Source: Ruminococcaceae bacterium UBA2719
GTDB taxonomy: Bacteria > Bacillota > Clostridia > Oscillospirales > Acutalibacteraceae
Length of the DNA: 50,735 nucleotides
Direction: 5' to 3'
Assembly: GCA_002353935.1 (NCBI GenBank)
Contig: DEKP01000021.1
Span: forward strand, 3,811-54,545
The translations under genes and the position numbers were made by a program. Shown one piece after another: positions 32,605 through 40,931 of this stretch (its first letter is position 1; each line of letters starts with the position of its first letter). The notes under the pieces are model-generated. The model did no database searches. It was given only the letters and a program-made list of their open reading frames with translations, and was not told the origin of the DNA.

Positions 32605-33675
32605 ATGGATATCAAATTTGTAAAATCTAATAAATTAAAAGAAAAGCCGGACCCGTCCACACTGGGTTTTGGTAAAATCTTTACAGACCATATGTTTGTT
32701 ATGGATTATAACAAAGAAGAGGGATGGCATGACGCAAGAATAGTTCCGTTTGAGAATTTATCTATTCATCCTGCTTCTACAGTATTGCACTATGGTTCTG
32801 AAATTTTTGAGGGTTTAAAGGCATATAGAAGAACAGACGGCACTGTTCAGCTTTTCCGTCCTATTGAAAATATTCGCAGAATGAATAATTCTGCAGAACG
32901 TTTGTGTCTGCCTCAGCTTGATGAAGAAGACGCTTTGGAAGCTCTTGTGAAATTTGTTGAGATTGAGCAGGATTGGACTCCGTCTCAAAAAGGCACTTCG
33001 TTATATTTGCGTCCGTTTATGTTCGGAAACGACGAGTCCTTGGGCGTTCATGCGGTAAATAATGCTACTTTTATTATTATCGCTTCTCCGGTTGGTTCAT
33101 ATTATAAAGAAGGAATCAATCCGGTGAAAATCATGATAGAAGACGAAGATGTTCGTGCAGTACGCGGCGGCACAGGATATGCAAAATGCGGCGGTAACTA
33201 TGCAGCTTCAAATCGTGCAGGAGAGCGTGCTGAACAAAAAGGCTATTCACAGGTGCTTTGGCTTGATGGCGTAGAGCGCAAGTATGTTGAAGAAGTCGGC
33301 GCTATGAACGTAATGTTTAAGATAAACGGTGAGATAATTACGCCAAAGCTTACAGGTTCAATTTTGCCCGGAATTACAAGAAAATCTTGTATTGAAGTTT
33401 TAAAGAGTGAAGGTTATAATGTCAGCGAAAGACTGTTAAGCGTTGATGAGCTTGAACAGGCTATGGATGACGGTACTCTTGAAGAGGCATGGGGCTGTGG
33501 TACGGCGGCGGTTGTATCGCCGATAGGAGAGCTCTGTTATAAGGATAAAAAATCTATTATTAACTCAGGTAAAATCGGAGACGTTACCCAGCATTTATAT
33601 GATACTTTAACCGGTATCCAGTGGGGAGAAGTTGAAGATAAATTTGACTGGACTTATCCGATATCAAAGCCTTGA
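32605..33675 (+). CDS. ilvE: Branched-chain amino acid aminotransferase
   Basis: 356 aa fold-type IV PLP enzyme interconverting branched-chain 2-oxoacids with Val/Ile/Leu. It has the substrate region LHYGSEIFEGLKAYR (near 60), the GTGYAKCGGNYAAS segment, the PLP-Lys in LWLDGVERKYVEEVGAMN (near 215-230) and GILPGITRKS-type phosphate binding. Being last in the Val operon, it would take 2-oxoisovalerate made by the oxidoreductase to valine, and can serve Ile and Leu too. Its TGA stop overlaps the -35 box of the Leu T-box promoter. Confidence 0.94.
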   Translation: MDIKFVKSNKLKEKPDPSTLGFGKIFTDHMFVMDYNKEEGWHDARIVPFENLSIHPASTVLHYGSEIFEGLKAYRRTDGTVQLFRPIENIRRMNNSAERLCLPQLDEEDALEALVKFVEIEQDWTPSQKGTSLYLRPFMFGNDESLGVHAVNNATFIIIASPVGSYYKEGINPVKIMIEDEDVRAVRGGTGYAKCGGNYAASNRAGERAEQKGYSQVLWLDGVERKYVEEVGAMNVMFKINGEIITPKLTGSILPGITRKSCIEVLKSEGYNVSERLLSVDELEQAMDDGTLEEAWGCGTAAVVSPIGELCYKDKKSIINSGKIGDVTQHLYDTLTGIQWGEVEDKFDWTYPISKP

Positions 33676-33700
33676 CAATTAAAAATTAATGTGTTAGAAT
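33672..33700 (+). promoter_or_regulatory. Promoter of the leucine T-box unit
   Basis: TTGACA at 33672-33677 and TAGAAT at 33695-33700 with 17-bp spacing. The -35 contains the ilvE stop codon (33673-33675), so the Val operon and Leu unit are packed without a terminator between them. Confidence 0.8.
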
Positions 33701-33707
33701 ACACGCA

Positions 33708-33960
33708 GTAAATGCGTTGAAGAAATTATTTACGGTATATTTTCATTTAAGAGAGCTGCCAAAGGGTGCAAGGCAGTATGTATTTACCGATAAAGTCTCA
33801 TTTCGGAGCAGAGCTGCAGAACTAAAGTAAGCAGCTACGGATTGTCCCGTTATCATGACAGAGGGCTTGTCAGAGCCTAATGAGTTGACCGCTTTTTACG
33901 GTAAACAGGGTGGTACCGCGATGATTTCGTCCCTGAGGTTAGAAGCCTCAGGGACTTTTT
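33708..33960 (+). promoter_or_regulatory. T-box leader, specifier CUC (leucine)
   Basis: The Stem I base is TGC 33713-33715 with GCA 33808-33810, the K-turn GTTGAA, and the helix GAAA 33722-33725 with TTTC 33801-33804. The upper helix TTTACGGTA pairs with TACCGATAAA. AGAGAG and an apical stem follow. The T-box GGGTGGTACCGCG is at 33908-33920 and a terminator at 33929-33955 ends in T5. The specifier position holds CTC at 33797-33799 followed by A, i.e. Leu. It is more diverged from the other two leaders than they are from each other. Confidence 0.88.
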
Positions 33961-34013
33961 ATATTGATATATGTTATTGATATTTAGTATTAATTATGAA
34001 AAGAGGATTTTTT

Positions 34014-35396
34014 ATGAAACAAGTCAAAATTGCCGACACGACCTTATCAAGTAATAATAGAACTTTATCTTTTAAAGAAAAGCTAGAAATTGCCAGAAAG
34101 TTAGAACGACTATGTGTTGACACTATAGAAATATCCTCGATAACAAATGTAAAACCCGATACGCTTTTTGTGCGCACAATTTCATCTTTTGTAAAAAACA
34201 GCACGATATCCGTAGGGGCAGGAGCAAGCTTAGAGAGTATTAAGCTTGCGGCAGATTCACTCTCGGCTTGCGCAAAAAAGCGAATCAGGATCGAACTTCC
34301 CGTAAGCGCGGTTAACATGGAATATTCCATGCACAAAAAACCCGCTAAGATGCTCGAATATATCAAAGAGTGTTTTACACTTGCAAAGAGCTTGTGTGAG
34401 GACGTTGAATTTGTAGCGTTTGACGCAACAAGAGCTGAAGCAGAATTTTTAGATAAAGCAATACAGACAGCGGTAGAAAGCGGAGCTACTTTAGTAACGC
34501 TTTGTGATTCAGCGTGTAGATTGCTTCCGGATGATTTCAGCGATTTTGTAAAGGCAATAAAAGAAAAGGTCAACGTTGAGGTTGGCGTTTTGTGCGATAA
34601 CAAAAATTCGCTTGCCTGCGCTGCTTGTATTATGTCTGTTACCAATAGCGGAGCAAATTATGTAAAAACCGATTCAGAGGGTGCTATAACCCCTCTGGGA
34701 GAGTTTTGCAATATGATCAACAGCTGCAAGGAGAATTATTCTCTTTCTTGTAAAATCAAGTTTACAGAGTTAAACAGAATCGTTAATCAAATATCTTGGA
34801 TTTTGAGCTCTGATAAAAATCCAAGCAGCATTGCTGTGTCATCAGATATAAACGAAGATGACTTTGTCCTCAGTCTATCCGATACAAAGGAAACGATAAA
34901 GTCTTTTATAGAAAAATTAGGTTATGATTTGTCAGATGAAGATTTAGACAAAGTATATGAGGAGTTTTTGCATACATCAGAGAAAAAGCATATCGGAGCT
35001 AAGGAACTTGATGCAATTATTGCTTCTACTGCGTTACAGGTACCGTCTACATATAAGCTTGACAGTTACGTAATTAACAGCGGAAATATCATTACCGCAA
35101 GCGCTCAGGTAACTTTAGAAAAAGATGGCGAAAAGATGAGCGGAATTTCTGTGGGAGACGGTCCGATTGATGCTTCCTTTTTAGCCTTAGAGCAAATTAT
35201 AGGCAGACACTTTGAGCTGGATGATTTTCAAATTAGCGCGATAACCAGAGGCAAAGAAGCTATGGGCAGCGCAGTTGTGCGCTTACGTGACGGCGGAAAA
35301 TTGTATTCCGGAACAGGCATTTCTACAGATATCATAGGCGCGTCAATCAGGGCTTATTTGAGCGCGGTCAATAAAATCGTTTATGAGGAGGACTAA
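34014..35396 (+). CDS. 2-isopropylmalate synthase-like protein lacking the catalytic metal site
   Basis: 460 aa with the LeuA layout: an HMGL-like TIM barrel (about 1-260), a linker, and a LeuA allosteric dimer domain (about 330-460) with KDGEKMSGISVGDGPIDASF and GTGISTDIIGASIRAYLSAVN. The barrel has lost its chemistry. The invariant LRDGEQ following DTT is LSSNN here (residues 10-14), and the HxHND metal motif is LCDNK (193-197). It is therefore unlikely to make isopropylmalate. It may be a leucine-binding regulator or scaffold (inference). ATG 34014 follows AGAGGA; in-frame ATG 33996 does not. It is first in the Leu T-box operon. Confidence 0.82.
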   Translation: MKQVKIADTTLSSNNRTLSFKEKLEIARKLERLCVDTIEISSITNVKPDTLFVRTISSFVKNSTISVGAGASLESIKLAADSLSACAKKRIRIELPVSAVNMEYSMHKKPAKMLEYIKECFTLAKSLCEDVEFVAFDATRAEAEFLDKAIQTAVESGATLVTLCDSACRLLPDDFSDFVKAIKEKVNVEVGVLCDNKNSLACAACIMSVTNSGANYVKTDSEGAITPLGEFCNMINSCKENYSLSCKIKFTELNRIVNQISWILSSDKNPSSIAVSSDINEDDFVLSLSDTKETIKSFIEKLGYDLSDEDLDKVYEEFLHTSEKKHIGAKELDAIIASTALQVPSTYKLDSYVINSGNIITASAQVTLEKDGEKMSGISVGDGPIDASFLALEQIIGRHFELDDFQISAITRGKEAMGSAVVRLRDGGKLYSGTGISTDIIGASIRAYLSAVNKIVYEED

Positions 35397-35399
35397 AAG

Positions 35400-37925
35400 G
35401 TGAGACTTTCTTTTTCGACAAAAGGATGGCACAATAATTCTTTTGAGGAGTTTTGTGATATAGCAAACTATTTAGGCTTTGAAGGAATAGAGCCACATAA
35501 TATACACAACGAAATGTTCACACAAAAAGACGGGGCCTTTTATGATTATAATATACCTTCAACCCGTAGAAAATTATACGAGAAAAAGCTTTCGATGCCG
35601 TGTATTGACGCTATCTGCAATATCAGCGATGAGAGCCAATTTGAAGCTTGTCTTGAAGAAATTACAAAGTGCATTGATATCGCTCAAGTTTTAAAAATTA
35701 AGAATGTTCGTCTGCGTGCGGAAAAAGCTGATAATACGGACGAGGCTATAAAAAATATCTATAAGATTATCTCAGAGGCCTTGCCGCTTGCTCAGGAAAA
35801 AGAAATTACAGTTTTGCTGGAAACATCGGGCTTGTTTGCTGATACTGCATTGTTAAGAGACACGCTTGAAAACTTTGCTTCCGACTATCTTGCGTCGCTG
35901 TGGAATCTCTCAGCTCAATATTTTAATTCTAAAGAATCTCCTGCACAAGTAATCAGCAATCTAGGCGCTTATGTAAAACACGTTCATATTAATGACGCAA
36001 CAGTAAAAGACGGCAAGATAGAATATTGTCTCTTGGGAGAGGGAGATTTGCCTATTTCGCAGATGATGAAGGCGCTTCGTTCCGTGAATTTTGATGGCTT
36101 TATATCTTTGGTATGGGATCCTTCGTGGTGCGAAGATCTGGATGATATGGAGATCATCTTTTCTCAGTTTATAGATTATATGAAGCAGTTTTCCGATACT
36201 TCAAAAAACGAAAGCGTTTTATACTATAACCGCGCTCATACAGGAAAATTTGTATGGAAAAAAGAAACTTTAATCGAAGCTACCTTTAGCGATGTTCTCG
36301 ACAAAATGGTTAAGGAATTTCCGGATCAGTATGCCTTAAAATATACAACGCTTGATTATACCCGCACATATTCTCAGTTTAGAGACGATGTAGATGAATT
36401 TGCCCGTTCGCTTGTATCGCTAGGAGTAAAAGCAGGAACTCACGTTGCTGTTTGGGCTTCTAACGTACCCCAGTGGTACATAGCTTTTTGGGCAACAGTA
36501 AAATTGGGAGCAGTATTGGTAACAGTAAATACCGCATATAAAATTCACGAAGCAGAATATTTATTAAAGCAGAGCGACACTCATACGTTAATAATGACTT
36601 ACGGCGCTAAGGATACTTCTTACGGTGATATTATCTCTAAGCTTTGTCCTGAGCTTGAAAATGTTAAGGATGGGGACCAGCTTCATTCAAAACGTCTGCC
36701 GTTTTTGAGAAACGTTATTACAGTCGGATTTAAGCAAAAGGGCTGTTTAACTTGGGAAAAAGCCCTTGAATATTCTTCAAAAACTCCTCTTAGTGAAGTT
36801 TATCGCATGGCAGCGGAGGTTGATAAGGACGACGTATGCAATATGCAGTATACGTCCGGTACAACAGGCTTTCCGAAAGGTGTAATGCTCACTCACTATA
36901 ATATTGTAAATAACGGTAAATGTATCGGAGACAGAATGGATCTTTCGACTGCGGACAGGATGATGATACAGGTTCCCATGTTCCATTGTTTTGGTATGGT
37001 TTTGGCTATGACTGCTTCTATGACTCATGGTGCTACGATTTTACCGTTACCTTATTTTTCTCCTAAACCTGCGCTTTCATGTATTAATAATGAGCATATT
37101 ACGGCGTTTCATGGTGTACCGACCATGTTTATTGCTTTGCTAGAGCATGAGGATTTTTCAAAAACCGATTTTTCATATATGCGTACCGGTATTATGGCAG
37201 GCTCGCCATGTCCGATTTCTGCAATGCGTGATGTGGTTGAAAAAATGAATATGCATGAAATCACAATCGTTTACGGTCAGACAGAGGCTTCTCCGGGCTG
37301 TACGATGAGTTCTATCGATGATTCAATCGATGTGCGTGTGGCGACAGTAGGTAGGCCGCTTCCGGAAATTGAGTGCAAAATTGTAAATTCCGAAACTGGA
37401 GAAGAGTGTGAGGATGAGATAACCGGTGAATTTGTCGCAAGAGGCTATAATATCATGAAGGGTTACTACAAAATGCCTGAAGAAACTGCTGCGGCAATCG
37501 ACAAAGAAGGTTGGCTTCATACCGGTGATCTTGCCTGCCGTACAAAAGAAGGCAACTATCGTATAACAGGTCGCTTAAAAGATATGATCATTCGCGGCGG
37601 CGAAAATATCTATCCAAAAGAGATTGAAGAATTTATCTATACCAATCAAAAGGTCTCAGACGTTCAGGTCATTGGTGTGCCTGACGAGCAATACGGCGAA
37701 GAAATCATGGCATGCATTATCTTAAAAGAGGGCGAAACCATGACGGAAGATGAGATGCGCTCTTATATTTCCAGCAACATGGCTCGCCATAAGGTACCGC
37801 GTTATATAGACTTTGTTAAGGAATTTCCGATGAATGCTGCCGGTAAAATTTTGAAGTATAAAATGCGTGAAGACGCTATTAAAAAATTAGGCTTGGAAAA
37901 GGCAGACAGCGTGGTGACTGCATAA
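35400..37925 (+). CDS. Fusion of a sugar-isomerase-like TIM barrel with an acyl-CoA synthetase
   Basis: 841 aa. Residues ~1-265 are an AP-endonuclease-2/xylose-isomerase-like barrel (LGFEGIEPHNIH, TVLLETSG, VKHVHINDA, FDGFISLVWDPSW) with metal-type Glu/His residues. Residues ~280-835 are an ACSF2/FadD-like AMP-forming ligase with TSGTTGFPKG near 485, VYGQTEASPG, TGDLA, GRLKDMIIRGGENIYP and the catalytic Lys in AGKILKYK. GTG 35400 follows GAGGAGGA. The ligase plausibly makes isovaleryl-CoA or a related thioester for leucine; what the barrel does is unknown. It is a full-length two-domain protein with no frameshift. Confidence 0.83.
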   Translation: MRLSFSTKGWHNNSFEEFCDIANYLGFEGIEPHNIHNEMFTQKDGAFYDYNIPSTRRKLYEKKLSMPCIDAICNISDESQFEACLEEITKCIDIAQVLKIKNVRLRAEKADNTDEAIKNIYKIISEALPLAQEKEITVLLETSGLFADTALLRDTLENFASDYLASLWNLSAQYFNSKESPAQVISNLGAYVKHVHINDATVKDGKIEYCLLGEGDLPISQMMKALRSVNFDGFISLVWDPSWCEDLDDMEIIFSQFIDYMKQFSDTSKNESVLYYNRAHTGKFVWKKETLIEATFSDVLDKMVKEFPDQYALKYTTLDYTRTYSQFRDDVDEFARSLVSLGVKAGTHVAVWASNVPQWYIAFWATVKLGAVLVTVNTAYKIHEAEYLLKQSDTHTLIMTYGAKDTSYGDIISKLCPELENVKDGDQLHSKRLPFLRNVITVGFKQKGCLTWEKALEYSSKTPLSEVYRMAAEVDKDDVCNMQYTSGTTGFPKGVMLTHYNIVNNGKCIGDRMDLSTADRMMIQVPMFHCFGMVLAMTASMTHGATILPLPYFSPKPALSCINNEHITAFHGVPTMFIALLEHEDFSKTDFSYMRTGIMAGSPCPISAMRDVVEKMNMHEITIVYGQTEASPGCTMSSIDDSIDVRVATVGRPLPEIECKIVNSETGEECEDEITGEFVARGYNIMKGYYKMPEETAAAIDKEGWLHTGDLACRTKEGNYRITGRLKDMIIRGGENIYPKEIEEFIYTNQKVSDVQVIGVPDEQYGEEIMACIILKEGETMTEDEMRSYISSNMARHKVPRYIDFVKEFPMNAAGKILKYKMREDAIKKLGLEKADSVVTA

Positions 37926-38734
37926 TGAAAAACGGATATCAGATAATTGATGCGCATTGTCATATATATCCTGAAAAAATTGCACAAAAAGCTGTTGCGG
38001 GTACAGACACCTTTTATGGTACTACAGCAAAATGTTTAGGCACTACGGCAGATCTTTTTGATCAGGATAAAAAATGTGGAATAGATCACAGCCTTGTACA
38101 GTCGGTTGCAACAACTCCTAAGCAGGTTAGATCCATTAATCAGTTTATCGCAGATGAAGTTAATCGCTCTAACTCAAAACTCACAGGGCTTGGCACTTTG
38201 CATCCGGACTCAGAAAATTTGCGCGAGGATGTTGAAAATATAATATCTTTGGGACTTGTTGGGGTTAAACTCCACCCGGATATTCAAAAATTTAAGATCG
38301 ACGATTACAGATGTCTTAAAATTTATGAACTATGCGAGCATTTTCATTTGCCGATACTTATGCATACCGGAGATTCTCGATATGATTATTCAAACCCTAA
38401 TCGTCTTCTACCTGTTTTGAAAATTTATAAGAATTTAACCGTTATCGGAGCGCATTTCGGCGGCTGGTCGATTTGGGAAGAAGCTTCAAAAAAGCTGTGC
38501 GATTTGGAGAATTTGTATGTTGATTGTTCTTCAACTTTTGCTTGGGTCAAAAACGATACTGTTTTACAAATGATTCGCAGATACGGCGCAAAAAGGGTGC
38601 TTTTCGGTACTGATTTTCCTATGTGGTCACCGGTAGAAGAAGTGGACAGATTTTTCACTCTTGATTTAACAGACGATGAAAAACGAGTGATACTTTCAGA
38701 AAACGCCAAAAAAGTTTATAATATTAATATTTGA
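37925..38734 (+). CDS. Amidohydrolase-2 family TIM-barrel hydrolase/decarboxylase
   Basis: 269 aa. The N-terminal metal motif IIDAHCHIYP (HxH near 11), VKLHPD, LMHTGD, GAHFGGW and the terminal Asp in LFGTDFPMWSP (near 226) form the amidohydrolase metal centre. The family includes hydrolases and non-oxidative decarboxylases such as ACMSD. Its ATG overlaps the fusion-gene stop by 1 nt, so it belongs to the Leu operon. The substrate is unknown; it could release an acid that the fused ligase activates (speculative). Confidence 0.85.
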   Translation: MKNGYQIIDAHCHIYPEKIAQKAVAGTDTFYGTTAKCLGTTADLFDQDKKCGIDHSLVQSVATTPKQVRSINQFIADEVNRSNSKLTGLGTLHPDSENLREDVENIISLGLVGVKLHPDIQKFKIDDYRCLKIYELCEHFHLPILMHTGDSRYDYSNPNRLLPVLKIYKNLTVIGAHFGGWSIWEEASKKLCDLENLYVDCSSTFAWVKNDTVLQMIRRYGAKRVLFGTDFPMWSPVEEVDRFFTLDLTDDEKRVILSENAKKVYNINI

Positions 38735-38745
38735 TATAAAGTCAT

Positions 38746-38790
38746 TGAGCCCTAGATAAACGATAGCTTATCATAAGGGCTTTGATTTTA
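38746..38790 (+). terminator. Terminator of the Leu T-box operon
   Basis: GAGCCCT (38747-38753) pairs with AGGGCT (38775-38780). An inner GATAA/TTATC extends the stem and TTTGATTTTATTT follows. The hairpin is interrupted but well placed. Between it and the next ribosome site (38991) the sequence is A+T-rich with no gene. Confidence 0.6.
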
Positions 38791-39002
38791 TTTACAGATG
38801 ATTTTTCTCGTATGTTTCTGATGTTTATATGAATTAGCACAATAATGTGTTGCTTTTTGTTGTGTGATATCGATAAACTTGACTCAAATAGCTTTTTGTT
38901 ATAAAATTATTTTAATGCTAATATCGAATGATCGGTAAAATGATTTGTGTAGGATAGAAAATCAAAAAAGTTGTTGTAATCTTATATTTTGAAGGAGGGA
39001 GC

Positions 39003-40100
39003 ATTACGGAAACCAAAAGACCCGGAATCAAAAAACAATTGTTGAATATTTTGCTTCTTGCAGTATTGATTTCAGTAACCTTCTATATAATATTTAATAA
39101 CGCAGACGGATTTGGTTTTAATTCTTTAATGGACTTTGTTGCCAATATTCATTGGCCGTTTTTAGTTGGAGCTTTTATATGTATGATTATGCATATGGGG
39201 TTTAAAGGTCTGAGCTTAGGGGTGTTGAATAAGCATCTGGGCTATAAGAAAAAACTGTTTGAGAATTATTCATATGCATCCGCCGACATTTATTTTTCTG
39301 CAATAACACCTTCGGCGACGGGCGGACAACCTGCGTCAGCTTATTATATGGTAAAAGACGGAATACCGTTGTCAATCACAACAGCGATATTATCGTTTAA
39401 TCTTTTTATGTATACGAGCAATTTGATTTTTGTAGGTTTGCTTGCTTTTCTTATTAGACCTACGCTGTTTTTACAGTTTGAATTATGGGTCAAACTGTTT
39501 ATTATAGCAGGATTTTTGGTGCAGAGTGGATTCTTAGCCATATATATTATGATTATTGTGTCTAAAAAGACGGTTCTGCGGCTTGCAAAATGGCTAGTCA
39601 ATTTATTGTGCTTTTTGCGTATTTTTAAAGATAAAGACAAATATATGAAACGAATAGAAGATAGCGTTAACCGTTTTCGTGCTTCTATTGAACTGGTTAG
39701 CAAGAGCAAAAAGATGGTTGTTACTACATTTACTCTTAATTTTTTAGAACGAATTGGATATCTCGCAATCGGTGTGCTTGTGTTTTTTGGAGCTAAGTAT
39801 AATATGCCTAATTTATCATCTATAGATGTTTCGGTTATTGATGTTTTTGCGCTTGAAACATATGCTATGTTAGGCGCATATTGCGTTCCGCTCCCCGGAG
39901 CGGTAGGGGCAAGCGAGGGAATCTTTTTTTCAATTTTCTCGCTTTTGATCAATAATAAGATTCTTTTAAATTCTACGATGGTAACAACGCGTGCGATTAC
40001 ATTTTATATCTGTTTTATATTTGCAGGAATTGTAACGCTTGTTCATCATATAAAAGTCAACTTTATCCGTCCGCATAGGCTTAGTAAGATGAAAACTTAA
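39003..40100 (+). CDS. Flippase-like membrane protein (LPG synthase transmembrane family)
   Basis: About 365 aa with eight or so membrane segments. The signature SAITPSATGGQPASAYYM and the late AYCVPLPGAVGASEGIFFSIF match the lysylphosphatidylglycerol synthase transmembrane/UPF0104 family. No soluble aminoacyl-transferase domain is present, so it is not a full MprF. The only strong ribosome site, GAAGGAGGG (38991-38999), is 4-7 nt before ATT 39003 and ACG 39006. The first ATG/GTG/TTG in frame is TTG 39039, 39 nt away. The upstream peptide (ETKRPGIKKQ) is a good positive N-terminus, so a non-AUG start is likely. Confidence 0.8.
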   Translation: MTETKRPGIKKQLLNILLLAVLISVTFYIIFNNADGFGFNSLMDFVANIHWPFLVGAFICMIMHMGFKGLSLGVLNKHLGYKKKLFENYSYASADIYFSAITPSATGGQPASAYYMVKDGIPLSITTAILSFNLFMYTSNLIFVGLLAFLIRPTLFLQFELWVKLFIIAGFLVQSGFLAIYIMIIVSKKTVLRLAKWLVNLLCFLRIFKDKDKYMKRIEDSVNRFRASIELVSKSKKMVVTTFTLNFLERIGYLAIGVLVFFGAKYNMPNLSSIDVSVIDVFALETYAMLGAYCVPLPGAVGASEGIFFSIFSLLINNKILLNSTMVTTRAITFYICFIFAGIVTLVHHIKVNFIRPHRLSKMKT

Positions 40101-40105
40101 AAAAC

Positions 40106-40133
40106 AACTCCCCGCCTAAACGGGGAGTTAATT
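40106..40133 (+). terminator. Terminator after the flippase-like gene
   Basis: AACTCCCCG (40106-40114) pairs with CGGGGAGTT (40121-40129), followed by AATTATTT. The GC-rich stem is strong and the T-tract modest. It lies between convergent genes and may act in both directions. Confidence 0.8.
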
Positions 40134-40174
40134 ATTTGCAATAAAAGAAAAACAATTCAAAATATATTGCCGGG

Positions 40175-40858
40175 TTAGCTAAAATATTTTCTAAGTTTCA
40201 AACCGTCTTTGAATACGAAAAATTTTTCCAAAACAGTTGAAAATCTTCCAATTAGCCAGCCATTTACAACAGCGCAGATAATGGTTCCGATTTTGACTCC
40301 TTCAAAATGCCACAGACCGAAAAAGTAAAACGACATAATTATTGCAATGACACAGCTTGTACAATCATAACACATTTTTATCCTATGTATTTTTTTCTGA
40401 TATTTTAAGGCGATTTCTTTTACAAAAAGTTCATATACTTCCGGCGCAATATATGTATGAAAAAGACACGAAATGCTAAACGAACCGATGATTATGCCCA
40501 GTACAAAAAATACCATTCGCACAGCGAGTGTATTAGGGGTTATAAAGCTTACTATCCACATACATCCGTCCAGCATAAAGCCGTATATAACAGCGGTGAC
40601 AAAAGAGAAAAGAAAATAAATTTTAAATTTTCTGAGTACTATTATGAGCACTATAAGCAAGATTGCCTGTAGTGTATATTCTGCCATTCCAAAAGTAAAA
40701 AAGCTGAAAATAGGGGATAGCTTTAGATATAAAAGATAAGCTGGAGCTACTACCATCGACATACCAAAATTTGCTGCCTCCATCAGTGCAGCACTCATGG
40801 CAAGAAAGAAAAGCCCGATAATATACGCAAATTCTGTATAGAAAACATGTTTTTTCAT
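40175..40858 (-). CDS. YitT/YczE-like integral membrane protein
   Basis: 227 aa with about five hydrophobic segments: FFLAMSAALMEAANFGMSMVVAPAYLLY, an aliphatic segment near 65-85, and segments near 95-115 and 125-150, ending in a soluble tail. The pattern fits the YczE/YitT (DUF6198) group of unknown function, in which the first region has xGxAL...ANxGxSP-like motifs. ATG 40858 has GGAG 6 nt upstream; the upstream in-frame TTG overlaps that site. It is a single gene between two terminators. Confidence 0.7.
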   Translation of the reverse strand: MKKHVFYTEFAYIIGLFFLAMSAALMEAANFGMSMVVAPAYLLYLKLSPIFSFFTFGMAEYTLQAILLIVLIIVLRKFKIYFLFSFVTAVIYGFMLDGCMWIVSFITPNTLAVRMVFFVLGIIIGSFSISCLFHTYIAPEVYELFVKEIALKYQKKIHRIKMCYDCTSCVIAIIMSFYFFGLWHFEGVKIGTIICAVVNGWLIGRFSTVLEKFFVFKDGLKLRKYFS

Positions 40859-40898
40859 TTTAGTCTCCAAACTATAGGTAGTTTTTTGATCTGTATTA

Positions 40899-40928
40899 AA
40901 AAATCACAGCCTGCTGACTGTGATTTTT
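40899..40928 (-). terminator. Terminator of the tag/tar operon
   Basis: AAAAATCACAG (40899-40909) pairs with CTGTGATTTTT (40918-40928). On the minus strand the stem ends in a T-run, 3 bp after the tarJ stop codon. Confidence 0.85.
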
Positions 40929-40931
40929 AAT

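Noticed and set aside
34014..35396. Functional leuA or cimA
   Set aside because: The metal and substrate residues at both the LRDGEQ and HxHND motifs are replaced, so an active isopropylmalate or citramalate synthase is unlikely.
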